Source: Pseudonocardia autotrophica
GTDB taxonomy: Bacteria > Actinomycetota > Actinomycetes > Mycobacteriales > Pseudonocardiaceae
DNA: 64,000 nt
Direction: 5' to 3'
NCBI RefSeq assembly: GCF_003945385.1
Contig: NZ_AP018920.1
Location: 6,014,001-6,078,000 of the forward strand
Of this stretch, positions 1 to 7,807 are shown in pieces. A program made the translations under genes and the position numbers. Below the pieces are notes generated by a model that searched no databases, was not told the origin of the DNA, and worked only from the letters and a program-made list of their open reading frames with translations. Position 1 is the first letter of the stretch. Each line of letters opens with the position of its first letter.

Positions 1-72
1 TCGGGCGATCGGGTCGTACTCGTCCGGACGGCCGCGCAGGGGGTGTGGGCGAACAGGACCAGGACGGGTCAC
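1..72 (-). CDS. Partial gene start at left edge, possibly erythromycin esterase-like
   Basis: A GTG codon at 72, reading leftwards, opens a frame of 24 codons that runs off the window without a stop. A strong purine-rich ribosome binding site (GAGGAGGGAGGG) lies just upstream, and this is the main evidence for a real start. The visible peptide ends in RPDEYDPIAR. This resembles the short lead-in to the GEASHGT motif of erythromycin esterase family proteins, but the motif itself lies outside the window, so the family call is a guess. Confidence 0.4.
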   Translation of the reverse strand, partial: MTRPGPVRPHPLRGRPDEYDPIAR

Positions 73-271
73 GTCGCCCTCCCTCCTCGTCGGAGACAGG
101 CGCCCTTTCCTCGTCCGTGGCGGGTCGGGCCCGAGCGTGGCGGATCGTGCCCGGCTGCTCACGCAGCCGAGCGGTTCACCGCTGCAGCGCCTCTCGGCAC
201 CCGACTCTCTCGCGGGCTCCATCGTTCCCAGGCACCCGGTGGGTGTCAACCGCTCCGGACGCCGGTGACGA

Positions 272-1654
272 TCATCCCAGCAGCCGCTCGGCGAGCAGCG
301 CGCCCGCTGCGCGCTCGCGTCCGTGCGCGGCCAGCAGACCGGCCGGGGCCAGCACGGATTCGCTGTCGATCTCGACGTCGACCTGCGCAAGAGCCGCCGT
401 CAGCGCGGGATCGTGGCGCACCGTCGCGGCGACCGCGGCGAGCCCGGCCGGGTCCCGCTGCCGGAACACCCCGCCGGTCAGGACGACGAGACCGATCTCA
501 CGGTCTCCCGCCGCCCGTTCCGCGGGCGACGGTCGCCCCGCGCCGGATCCGGGCAGCCCCGGCATGCCTCCCGGGTCCGACGCGTCGATCCGGCCGGTAT
601 AGCGCAGGTGCCGCCGCAGCGCGACGACGGCGGCCACCGCGGCGAGCCGGCGATCCTCCGCCGCGGCACCCCGGTCGGCCGGGACCGCGGCCCCGGAGGC
701 GGCGAGCGCGGCGACCGCCGGGCCGAGCAGGTCCGCCTCGACCGGATCGACCAGACCCTCGGTCTGCCCCTCGACGAGGACCCCGGCGGCCCCGTCCCGG
801 ACCCCGAGATCGCCCTCGACCGTCATCACGGTGGGCGCGGGGTGGTCCGCTCCGTCCGGCCCGCAACCGTGCACGTCAGTGGTGGCCGACCCGACGTCCA
901 CCACCAGCACCCCGGTCCCGCTCAGCCGGGCCAGTGCCCGCGCGCCGTCCGCGACGGCGACCGGCGTCCGGCTACGGGCCTGCTCCCCCGGGCGCCGCGG
1001 ACGGGCCCCGAGCGCCTGCCGGGCATACAACGCGGCGACGGCGTCGCGCACCGGGCCGGGCACGATCTCCCCCGGCCGGGGCGTCGGGTTCGGGCAGGAC
1101 TGCACGGTGCGCCCGCCGGCCCGGAGCAGGTTCAGCGCGTCGTCACGGGCGGAGGGATCGACCGCGAGCAGCACCGGCCACCGGCCCCGGGTCCTGGCCA
1201 GCCGGCCGGCGTTGTGCAGGAGCACTCCTGGGTCCTCGCCGTCCGGCCCGCCGAGCAGCAGCACCGCACCGGGCTGCTGGGCGGCGAGCTCGCGGACCGC
1301 ACTTCCCTCCAGCGGCCCGGTGTGCACGCCGACCAGCCGGGCCCCGGCGGACCGGCAGACCCGGTGCCCGGCCTCGACCGTGGAGAGCCGTTCGGCCCCG
1401 ACCACAGCGAGCCGCAGCGGCCCGCCCGCCGACGAGCAGGCCAGCACCTGCGGTGTGGGGCCGGCACCGCGCCCAGCCGATGCCGCCGCGGCGGCCACCG
1501 CGGCATCGACGCCCTCGTGCAGGTCGGAAGTGGTGGGATGCTCCGCGAAACCGGCCGCGGTGCCGTCCGGCAGCACCAGCACCGCCTTCGTCCAGGAGGA
1601 GCCGACGTCGAGACAGACCGCGGGAGCGGACGGATCGCCGGTCGGATCGGTCAT
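272..1654 (-). CDS. MutL/GlmL-family actin-like ATPase (glutamate mutase accessory type)
   Basis: A 460-residue protein with the actin/Hsp70-like ATPase fold of the glutamate mutase MutL family. The first phosphate loop is visible near residue 15 (LDVGSSWTKA), the second near residue 245 (VVDVGSATTDVHG), and a late adenosine-type loop near residue 390 (VLTGGVF). Members of the family are proposed to repair or assist adenosylcobalamin-dependent mutases. No mutase subunit (GlmS or GlmE) is next to it here. I chose the ATG at 1654; a GTG 21 bases upstream would add seven residues. It is well separated from its neighbours and probably forms its own transcript. Confidence 0.75.
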   Translation of the reverse strand: MTDPTGDPSAPAVCLDVGSSWTKAVLVLPDGTAAGFAEHPTTSDLHEGVDAAVAAAAASAGRGAGPTPQVLACSSAGGPLRLAVVGAERLSTVEAGHRVCRSAGARLVGVHTGPLEGSAVRELAAQQPGAVLLLGGPDGEDPGVLLHNAGRLARTRGRWPVLLAVDPSARDDALNLLRAGGRTVQSCPNPTPRPGEIVPGPVRDAVAALYARQALGARPRRPGEQARSRTPVAVADGARALARLSGTGVLVVDVGSATTDVHGCGPDGADHPAPTVMTVEGDLGVRDGAAGVLVEGQTEGLVDPVEADLLGPAVAALAASGAAVPADRGAAAEDRRLAAVAAVVALRRHLRYTGRIDASDPGGMPGLPGSGAGRPSPAERAAGDREIGLVVLTGGVFRQRDPAGLAAVAATVRHDPALTAALAQVDVEIDSESVLAPAGLLAAHGRERAAGALLAERLLG

Positions 1655-1764
1655 GAATCGCGAGCGTACTGCCACCGGATGATCACGGACAGTGTCTGAT
1701 GTCCGCGGAGAAATCCGGCTGCCTCAGCCGGCGGCGGTCCGCCTCGCGGCACGCCGGCCCGGGC

Positions 1765-3297
1765 CTACTCCGAGGTCGCCTGCGCCGGGAGCTCGCCCCG
1801 CTCCCGCCGCCCGAGCACCGAGTTCTTCCGCGAGTACGCGAAGTAGATCACCACACCGATGATCATCCAGAGCACGAACCGCAGCCAGGTCTCCACCGAC
1901 AGGTTCAGCATCAGCCAGACGCAGGCGAGCACCGCCAGGATGGGCACCAGTGGCACCAGCGGCGTGCGGAAGCCGCGCGGCAGGTCCGGGCGGGTGCGGC
2001 GCAGGATGACCACGCCGACCGAGACGAGCACGAACGCGAACAGCGTGCCGATGTTGACCATCTGCTCCAGGTCGTCGGCCGGGAAGAAGGTCGCGACCAG
2101 GGCGATCACGGTGCCGATCAGCCAGGTGGCGCGCCCCGGGGTGCCGAACCTGTTGGTCTTCGCGAGGCCGGTCGGGAGCAGGCCGTCGCGGGACATCGCG
2201 AAGATGACCCGGATCTGGCCGAGCATCAGCACCATGACCACGGTGGTGAGGCCGAGCAGCGCGCCGAGGGCGATGATCGTCGCCGCCCAGTCCACGCCGA
2301 GCGAGGCGAACGCGGTGGCCAGGGTGGCCCGGGTGCCGTCGGGCTGAGTGGCCAGCTCGGTGTACGGGACCATCCCGGTGATCACCAGGGCGACCGCGAC
2401 GTAGAGCACGGTGACGATGGCCAGCGAGCCGAGGATGCCCCGCGGGAGCGCCTTGGCCGGGTTCTTCGTCTCCTCCGCGGTGGTGGCGACGGCGTCGAAC
2501 CCGATGAAGGCGAAGAACACGATCGCAGCCGCGGCGAACACCCCGTAGACACCGAACACGCTCGACGAGGCGCCGCCGAAGAACGAGAGCAGCGACTGCT
2601 GGATGCCGGTTCCGGTCTCGGTGGTGCCGGACTCCGGGGAGGGCACGAACGGGGTGTAGTTCGCGGCGTTGACGTAGAACAGCCCGAGCACGATCACGAA
2701 CAGCACGATCAGGACCTTGATGGCGGTGATCACCAGGCTGACCCGGCTGGAGAGCTTCGTGCCGCGGTAGAGCAGGAACGCCAGCGCGACGACGAGCAGC
2801 AGCGCGCCCCAGTCGAAGGAGAAGAACCCGCCGAGGTCGAACGACGTCGACACGTCGGCGCCGAGCAGCCCGAGTGTCTGGGACAGGTACTCCGACCAGC
2901 CCTTCGACACGTACGCCGAGCCGACCGCGAACTCCAGCACCAGGTCCCAGCCGATGATCCAGGCGATGAACTCGCCGAAGGTGGCGTAGGAGAACGTGTA
3001 GGCGCTGCCCGCGACCGGCACGGTGGAGGCGAACTCGGCGTAGCAGAGCGCCGCCAGGCCGCAGGCGACCGCGGCCAGCACGAACGACAGCGACACCGCC
3101 GGCCCGGCGATGTTGCCCGCCGTACTCGCGGCGAGGGTGAAGATGCCGGCGCCGATGACCACCGCGACGCCGAAGACGATCAGGTCGATCGTCCCGAGGT
3201 CCTTCTTGAGCCGGGTGCTCGGTTCGTCGGTGTCCCGGATGGACTGCTCGACCGTCTTGGTGCGGAACATCCCGCCACCACGGCTCGTGACCGTCAT
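1765..3297 (-). CDS. APC-family amino-acid permease (cationic amino-acid transporter type)
   Basis: About 510 residues with twelve or more hydrophobic segments. The N-terminus is FRTKTVEQSIRDTDE, followed by the first-helix glycine motif (VVIGAGIFTLAA), typical of YfnA/CAT-like members of the amino acid-polyamine-organocation superfamily. It should import amino acids across the cytoplasmic membrane. The start at 3297 is chosen; an internal ATG at 3270 begins right at the conserved FRTK and is equally plausible. Alanine dehydrogenase lies upstream on the same strand 131 bases away, so uptake of alanine or related amino acids may be linked to its breakdown, but this is inference. Confidence 0.85.
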   Translation of the reverse strand: MTVTSRGGGMFRTKTVEQSIRDTDEPSTRLKKDLGTIDLIVFGVAVVIGAGIFTLAASTAGNIAGPAVSLSFVLAAVACGLAALCYAEFASTVPVAGSAYTFSYATFGEFIAWIIGWDLVLEFAVGSAYVSKGWSEYLSQTLGLLGADVSTSFDLGGFFSFDWGALLLVVALAFLLYRGTKLSSRVSLVITAIKVLIVLFVIVLGLFYVNAANYTPFVPSPESGTTETGTGIQQSLLSFFGGASSSVFGVYGVFAAAAIVFFAFIGFDAVATTAEETKNPAKALPRGILGSLAIVTVLYVAVALVITGMVPYTELATQPDGTRATLATAFASLGVDWAATIIALGALLGLTTVVMVLMLGQIRVIFAMSRDGLLPTGLAKTNRFGTPGRATWLIGTVIALVATFFPADDLEQMVNIGTLFAFVLVSVGVVILRRTRPDLPRGFRTPLVPLVPILAVLACVWLMLNLSVETWLRFVLWMIIGVVIYFAYSRKNSVLGRRERGELPAQATSE

Positions 3298-3427
3298 GGG
3301 CGGTGAAGTTACGACCGCGGACAGCCTTGCGTCACGCATCGGGACCCAGATTTAAGGTCACAATGAGATTGCGTGGCGGAATGTCGCATTTGTCCCCTGA
3401 CCTGCGGGAACGATGCCCCGACCGGGG

Positions 3428-4528
3428 TCATCGACTCCCGAGCGGCAGCCCGTGCGCGGCGGCGACCTCGGCGGAGAGCAGCTCGCCCCGATGCGTGGAC
3501 AGGCCCGCGGCGAGCACCGGGTCGGCGGCCGTCGCGGCCTCCCAGCCCTCGTCGGCCAGCCGCAGCAGGTAGGGCAGCGTGGCGTTGGTCAGCGCCCGGG
3601 TGGAGGTGTGCGGCACCGCACCGGGCATGTTCGCGACGCAGTAGAAGACGGTCCCGTGTACCGGGTAGGTCGGGTCGGCGTGCGTGGTCGGGCGCGAGTC
3701 CTCGAAGCACCCACCCTGGTCGATCGCGACGTCGACCAGCACGGCACCCGGGCGCATCCGGGCGACCAGCTCGTTCGGGACCAGGGTCGGCGCCTTCGCG
3801 CCGGGCACCAGCACCGCGCCGATCACGAGATCGGCCTGCGTCACGGCCTCGCGCACGGCGAGCTCGGTCGAGTACACCGTGCGGACCCGGCCCGCGTAGC
3901 GGTCGTCGATCGCGCGGAGCTTGTCGACGTCGATGTCCAGGACGGTCACCCGGGCCTGCATGCCGGCCGCGACGGCGATCGCGTTCGCACCCGCGACCCC
4001 CGCACCCAGCACGACGACATCGGCCCCGGGAGCCCCCGGGACGCCGCCCATCAGCACGCCGCGGCCGCCGGCCGAGCGCATCAGGTGGTAGGCGCCGGCC
4101 TGCGGTGCCAGCCGGCCCGCGACCTCGCTCATCGGGGCGAGCAGCGGCAGCCTGCCGTCCTCGGTCCGCACCGTCTCGTAGGCGATCGACGTGGCGCCCC
4201 CGGCGAGCAGCGCATCGGTGCACGACCGGGACGCGGCCAGGTGCAGGTAGGTGAACAGGGTCAGGTCGGGCCGCAGGAAGCCGTACTCGGACTCGATCGG
4301 TTCCTTCACCTTGAGCAGCAGCTCGGCGGCGTCCCACACCTCGGCGGCGCCGGCGAGGATCTGCGCTCCGGCCTCCTTGTAGTCCGCGTCCGCGATCGCG
4401 GAGCCGGCACCGGCGTCGTGTTCGACGACGACCTCGTGCCCGCGCCGGACCAGTTCGTGCACCCCGGCGGGGGTCAGTGCGACCCGGAACTCGTTGTCCT
4501 TGGTCTCCTTCGGCACTGCGACGCGCAT
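3428..4528 (-). CDS. ald: Alanine dehydrogenase
   Basis: A 366-residue, full-length protein. It catalyses NAD-dependent interconversion of L-alanine with pyruvate and ammonium. The family N-terminus (MRVAVPKETKDNEFRVALTP), the Rossmann loop VVVLGAGVAGANA near residue 170 and the segment VDVAIDQGGCFEDSRPTTH near residue 265 are all present. The ATG at 4528 has a GTGAGGAG ribosome site. It is divergent from an Lrp/AsnC regulator with an 89-base gap, the arrangement in which mycobacterial AldR controls ald. Confidence 0.95.
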   Translation of the reverse strand: MRVAVPKETKDNEFRVALTPAGVHELVRRGHEVVVEHDAGAGSAIADADYKEAGAQILAGAAEVWDAAELLLKVKEPIESEYGFLRPDLTLFTYLHLAASRSCTDALLAGGATSIAYETVRTEDGRLPLLAPMSEVAGRLAPQAGAYHLMRSAGGRGVLMGGVPGAPGADVVVLGAGVAGANAIAVAAGMQARVTVLDIDVDKLRAIDDRYAGRVRTVYSTELAVREAVTQADLVIGAVLVPGAKAPTLVPNELVARMRPGAVLVDVAIDQGGCFEDSRPTTHADPTYPVHGTVFYCVANMPGAVPHTSTRALTNATLPYLLRLADEGWEAATAADPVLAAGLSTHRGELLSAEVAAAHGLPLGSR

Positions 4529-4595
4529 GTCTTGCTCCTCACCTCGACTGCGGTAAATGGTGAAGAAGAAGCGGTAGGCTGCCAACAACTACGAC

Positions 4596-4634
4596 GAAGA
4601 TTCTTGGAGCAGCCGACGTGAGTGAAGATTCTTC
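4596..4634. promoter_or_regulatory. Candidate AldR operator: repeated GAAGATTCTT
   Basis: The 10-mer GAAGATTCTT occurs at 4596-4605 and again at 4624-4633. The second copy extends to an 11-base near-palindrome, GAAGATTCTTC, at 4624-4634. They sit 28 bases apart around the regulator's start codon, in or just past the 89-base gap shared with ald. Lrp/AsnC proteins bind such loosely palindromic repeats cooperatively. That these are the binding sites is inference. Confidence 0.35.
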
Positions 4635-5121
4635 AGTCGAGTCCCTCCGTCGGGCGGCCTGGCCGAATGACGTTCGACTCGACGCCGTGGATCGCGCGCT
4701 GCTGCGGCTGCTGGAACACGACGCCCGCACCCCGAACAACGCGCTCGCCACCGCCGTCGGGATCGCGCCCTCCACCTGCCTGGGCCGGATCCGGGCACTG
4801 CGCGAGCGCGGGGTGATCCGCGGATACCACGCCGACGTCGATCCGGCCGCCACCGGCAACCCGCTGCAGGCGATGATCTCGGTCCGGCTGCAGGCCGACG
4901 CCAGGGACCGGCTGGACGAGTTCGTCGCCCGGGCGTCCGGGCTGCCCGCGGTGCGCGACGTGTACTTCCTGGCCGGCGACGACGACTACATGATCCGGGT
5001 CGCCACCGCCGACACGGTGGCGCTGCGCGAGCTGGTCGGCGCGCTCAACTCCTGGACCGAGGTCGCCGGCACCCGGACCTCACTGATCTTCGAGCACCAC
5101 CGGGCACCGGACACCTACTGA
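4618..5121 (+). CDS. aldR: Lrp/AsnC-family regulator, probable regulator of ald
   Basis: A 167-residue protein. The N-terminal AsnC-type helix-turn-helix covers about residues 20-75 (LDAVDRALLRLLEHDARTPN, then GIAPSTCLGRIRALRERGVI). A RAM ligand-binding domain (about 85-160) contains the typical FLAGDDDYMIRV segment. Such proteins respond to amino acids as octamers or similar assemblies. The GTG start at 4618 fits the domain boundaries. Divergence from ald supports the AldR assignment, with alanine as the likely effector. Confidence 0.88.
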   Translation: MSEDSSVESLRRAAWPNDVRLDAVDRALLRLLEHDARTPNNALATAVGIAPSTCLGRIRALRERGVIRGYHADVDPAATGNPLQAMISVRLQADARDRLDEFVARASGLPAVRDVYFLAGDDDYMIRVATADTVALRELVGALNSWTEVAGTRTSLIFEHHRAPDTY

Positions 5122-5122
5122 G

Positions 5123-6346
5123 CTACAGGCCGTCGCTCGCGAGGAAGACGGTGGCACCGTCGTCGCCCGTGGTGAGCACGGCGCCGGCATCGGCCGCGGC
5201 CAGGTACACCGACCCGCCCCGGGGCAGCTCCAGCACCTCGCCGTGCGCCTCGAGCGCGGCGCTGCCCGAGGTGCAGAGCAGGATCCGGGCTCCCACCCCG
5301 GGGACGTCGAGCTTGTCCCGGCCACCGGTGTCCGCGCGGCGCAGCAGGAACTCCTGTACCCCGACGTCGTAGCGGTGCCAGCCGTCGGTTCCAGGATCCG
5401 GCCGTGCGGGGCGCACCGGCGGCGGCGGTGCCGCGAAGTCCAGCACCCGCAGCAGCTCGGGAACGTCGACGTGCTTCGGGGTCAGGCCACCGCGCAGCAC
5501 GTTGTCCGAGTTCGCCATCAGCTCCATGCCGGCGCCCGACAGGTACGCGTGCAGGTTCCCGGCGGGCAGGTACAGCGCCTCGCCGGGCTGCAGGGTGATC
5601 CGGTTGAGCAGCAGCGCGGCCAGCACGCCCGCGTCGTCGGGGTAGCGCTCGGAGAGGTCCAGCAGCGTCCGGGCCTCGGCGGCGAACCGTTCGCCGTCGC
5701 CGGACCGGGCGGCCAGCAGCCGCACGGCGCCCTCCTGCAGGGCCGGGACCAGGCCGTCGAGCACCGACTGCGGCAGCGTGATCCAGGTCGTGAACAGCGC
5801 GCGCAGGCCGTCCGAGCAGGGCTGTCCGGCGAGCAGCTCGGTGTAGGACGCCAGCTCGGGCACGTCGAGCGCGCGCAGCAGCTCGACCGTGCGGGACGGC
5901 TCCCGGAAACCGACCAGCGCGTCGAACTCGGTGAGCGCGCAGAGCAGCTCGGGCTTGTGGTTGGGGTCGCGGTAGTTGCGGTTCGGCGCGTCCACCGCGA
6001 TGCCCGCAGCGTTCTCCCTGGCCCATCCCTCCCGGGCCTGCTCCAGGCTCGGGTGCGCCTGCAGGCTCAGTGGCTCCTCGGCGGCGAGCACCTTCAGCAG
6101 GAACGGCAGCCGCCCGGCCCACCGCTCCCGGCCGGGGCCGAGCGCGGCCACCGTGTCCTGGCCGATGAGCTCGTGCAGCGGGCGTCGCGCGGCGGGACCG
6201 CCCACCGTCGACGGTGCGGCCGGGTGCGCGCCGAGCCACAGCTCCGCCTGCGGGTGCGGGGACGGAACCGGCCCGCCGATCAGGTCGGCGATGACGGTCC
6301 GCGACCCCCAGGCGTAGGTCCGGATCGGGTTCTCCAGCAGTTCCAC
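5123..6346 (-). CDS. manA: Mannose-6-phosphate isomerase, class I
   Basis: A 407-residue zinc-dependent isomerase converting fructose-6-phosphate and mannose-6-phosphate. Type I landmarks are present: LENPIRTYAWGS at the N-terminus, PFLLKVLAAEEPLSLQAHP (zinc ligands, about residues 92-110), YRDPNHKPE near 140, and LPAGNLHAYLSG followed by MELMANSDNVLRGGLTPKH in the second cupin. The GTG at 6346 fits the family N-terminus; the frame stays open far upstream by chance. It follows the SIS and Trm112-like genes on the same strand, the same order as the M. tuberculosis Rv3255c block. Confidence 0.94.
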   Translation of the reverse strand: MELLENPIRTYAWGSRTVIADLIGGPVPSPHPQAELWLGAHPAAPSTVGGPAARRPLHELIGQDTVAALGPGRERWAGRLPFLLKVLAAEEPLSLQAHPSLEQAREGWARENAAGIAVDAPNRNYRDPNHKPELLCALTEFDALVGFREPSRTVELLRALDVPELASYTELLAGQPCSDGLRALFTTWITLPQSVLDGLVPALQEGAVRLLAARSGDGERFAAEARTLLDLSERYPDDAGVLAALLLNRITLQPGEALYLPAGNLHAYLSGAGMELMANSDNVLRGGLTPKHVDVPELLRVLDFAAPPPPVRPARPDPGTDGWHRYDVGVQEFLLRRADTGGRDKLDVPGVGARILLCTSGSAALEAHGEVLELPRGGSVYLAAADAGAVLTTGDDGATVFLASDGL

Positions 6347-6378
6347 GGGTCTCCCGGTGTCAGCTGTTCGCGGGTGTG

Positions 6379-7485
6379 TCAGGTGGTGAGCGTGGCCCGG
6401 CCGGCCAGGCCCAGGTAGACGGCGGCGATGTCGGCGCGCAACGCCAGCACGGCCGCCCGGAGCAGGACGGCGTCGCGGGTGCCGCGCGGTACCTCCTCGA
6501 CCGGATGGGCGACGTCGGCGTTCGGCCATTCCCGGCCCAGTGTCCGCCTGCTGACGGCCTGCGGATCCTCCTCGCCGGTGCCGAGCAGCACCAGCCGGGG
6601 TGCGGGGGCCGTGTCGCGGTCCGGATCGGCGTCGTCGAACGGGTCGTGGAACACCCCGGCCGAGCGCTCCGAGAGGTCCACCGCCACCCGCAGCCCGGCA
6701 AGCGTCCCGGCCTGGCCGAGATCGGCGGCGTGCGCCACGACGCCGGCGTGCGCGGCCAGCGCGGTCGCGCCCTGCCGGGCCACCGCCGCGGCGGCCGGAT
6801 CGACCCCCCACAGCAGCGGTGTGCGCTCGGCCAGTCGCATCGCCAGCGACTTCGCCGGGTTCACGAACGGCTCGTGGCCGGGCTGGTTCCGCTCCGCCTC
6901 GGCGTCCAGGGCGTCGGCGAGCGCCTCCAGCCCGGCGGCCGGCGCCGGCGTGATCAGCTCCAGCTCGGTGACCGTCACCAGCGCGACCGCCAGCGCCTGG
7001 GCGAACCCGAGGCCCTCGGGCAGCGGGATCCGCGGCTCGACCAGCCGGGCCCGCCCGGCCCCCGCCTGGGCGACCGGCCCGGCGTCCGGCGCGGACAGGA
7101 TCACCTCGGCGCCACGGCGCACCGCGATCGCGACCGACTCGGCCAGCTCGGGATCGGTCGGATCGGCGGTGTGCGCGACGACGACGTCCAGCGGCCCGAC
7201 CCAGCCCGGCACCACGGCGGCGTGCACCACCGGTACCGGGCAGCGGTCGCCGAGCAGCGCGGTCACCAGGTCGGCCACCGCACCGGACACGCCGGGCCTG
7301 CGCAGCAGCACCAGCGCCCGCGGCCGGTGCCCGCGCAGCCGGCCCAGGCCGGCCTCGTCGCAGGCATGCACCGCGGACCGGACCTGGGCGCCCGCGGTCG
7401 CGGCGGCCCGCAGCACGCCGGTCGTGTCCCGGGCGATCAGCTCGCCCGGATCGGCCAGCAGGGTGTCGTCGAGCACGCCGTTCAC
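6379..7485 (-). CDS. SIS-domain protein, phosphoglucose/phosphomannose isomerase-like
   Basis: A 368-residue protein related to the bifunctional phosphoglucose/phosphomannose isomerases and to Rv3256c of M. tuberculosis. Sugar isomerase-like segments are visible in the C-terminal half (EPFVNPAKSLAMRLAERTPLLWG). The GTG at 7485 overlaps the stop of the Trm112-like gene by four bases (GTGA), implying coupled translation. It lies between manB and manA, so a role in hexose-phosphate interconversion for GDP-mannose supply is likely. The catalytic residues are less clear than in characterised enzymes and activity is unproven. Confidence 0.8.
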   Translation of the reverse strand: MNGVLDDTLLADPGELIARDTTGVLRAAATAGAQVRSAVHACDEAGLGRLRGHRPRALVLLRRPGVSGAVADLVTALLGDRCPVPVVHAAVVPGWVGPLDVVVAHTADPTDPELAESVAIAVRRGAEVILSAPDAGPVAQAGAGRARLVEPRIPLPEGLGFAQALAVALVTVTELELITPAPAAGLEALADALDAEAERNQPGHEPFVNPAKSLAMRLAERTPLLWGVDPAAAAVARQGATALAAHAGVVAHAADLGQAGTLAGLRVAVDLSERSAGVFHDPFDDADPDRDTAPAPRLVLLGTGEEDPQAVSRRTLGREWPNADVAHPVEEVPRGTRDAVLLRAAVLALRADIAAVYLGLAGRATLTT

Positions 7486-7694
7486 CCGTCGTCCCTCGCC
7501 GGACCGGTGCCCGGGAGCGCCTCGTCCAGCAGGAGCACCGGGATCCCGTCGGTGATCGGGAACGAGCGGCCGCAGGACGCACAGGTCAGCGCGTCCGCAC
7601 CCGGCTCGTCCGCGGTACCGGGGCGCAGCGGGGCGTGCGCGGCGCACGGGCAGGCCAGGATCTCGAGCAGCTGGGGGTCGAGCTGTACGGCCAC
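7482..7694 (-). CDS. Trm112-family small zinc-ribbon-like protein
   Basis: A 70-residue protein of the Trm112/UPF0434 family. It has the pattern LDPQLLEILACPC, then LTCASCGRSFPITDGIPVLL. The cysteine pairs suggest a small zinc-binding fold that serves as a partner subunit of other enzymes. The GTG at 7694 is preceded by GAGGAGA, while an ATG 18 bases further up (7712) would swallow that ribosome site, so GTG is preferred. It overlaps the next gene by four bases. Confidence 0.85.
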   Translation of the reverse strand: MAVQLDPQLLEILACPCAAHAPLRPGTADEPGADALTCASCGRSFPITDGIPVLLLDEALPGTGPARDDG

Positions 7695-7807
7695 GGTTCT
7701 CCTCGTCGTCATGTCTGAACTCGATGCTGCCACCACCCCTCGGCGCCGCGCGGCAGCCGACCGGGTACCGGCGCCCGGTGCGACGGTCACCCGGGGTGCG
7801 CAGCATC

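Noticed and set aside
43-1699. Long plus-strand frames over the MutL gene
   Set aside because: Arg/Pro/Gly-rich shadows of the minus-strand MutL gene, with no domain or ribosome site.
1699-3306. 535-codon plus-strand frame
   Set aside because: It is the antisense of the permease gene, with a highly biased Glu/Arg/Asp/Gly/His composition.
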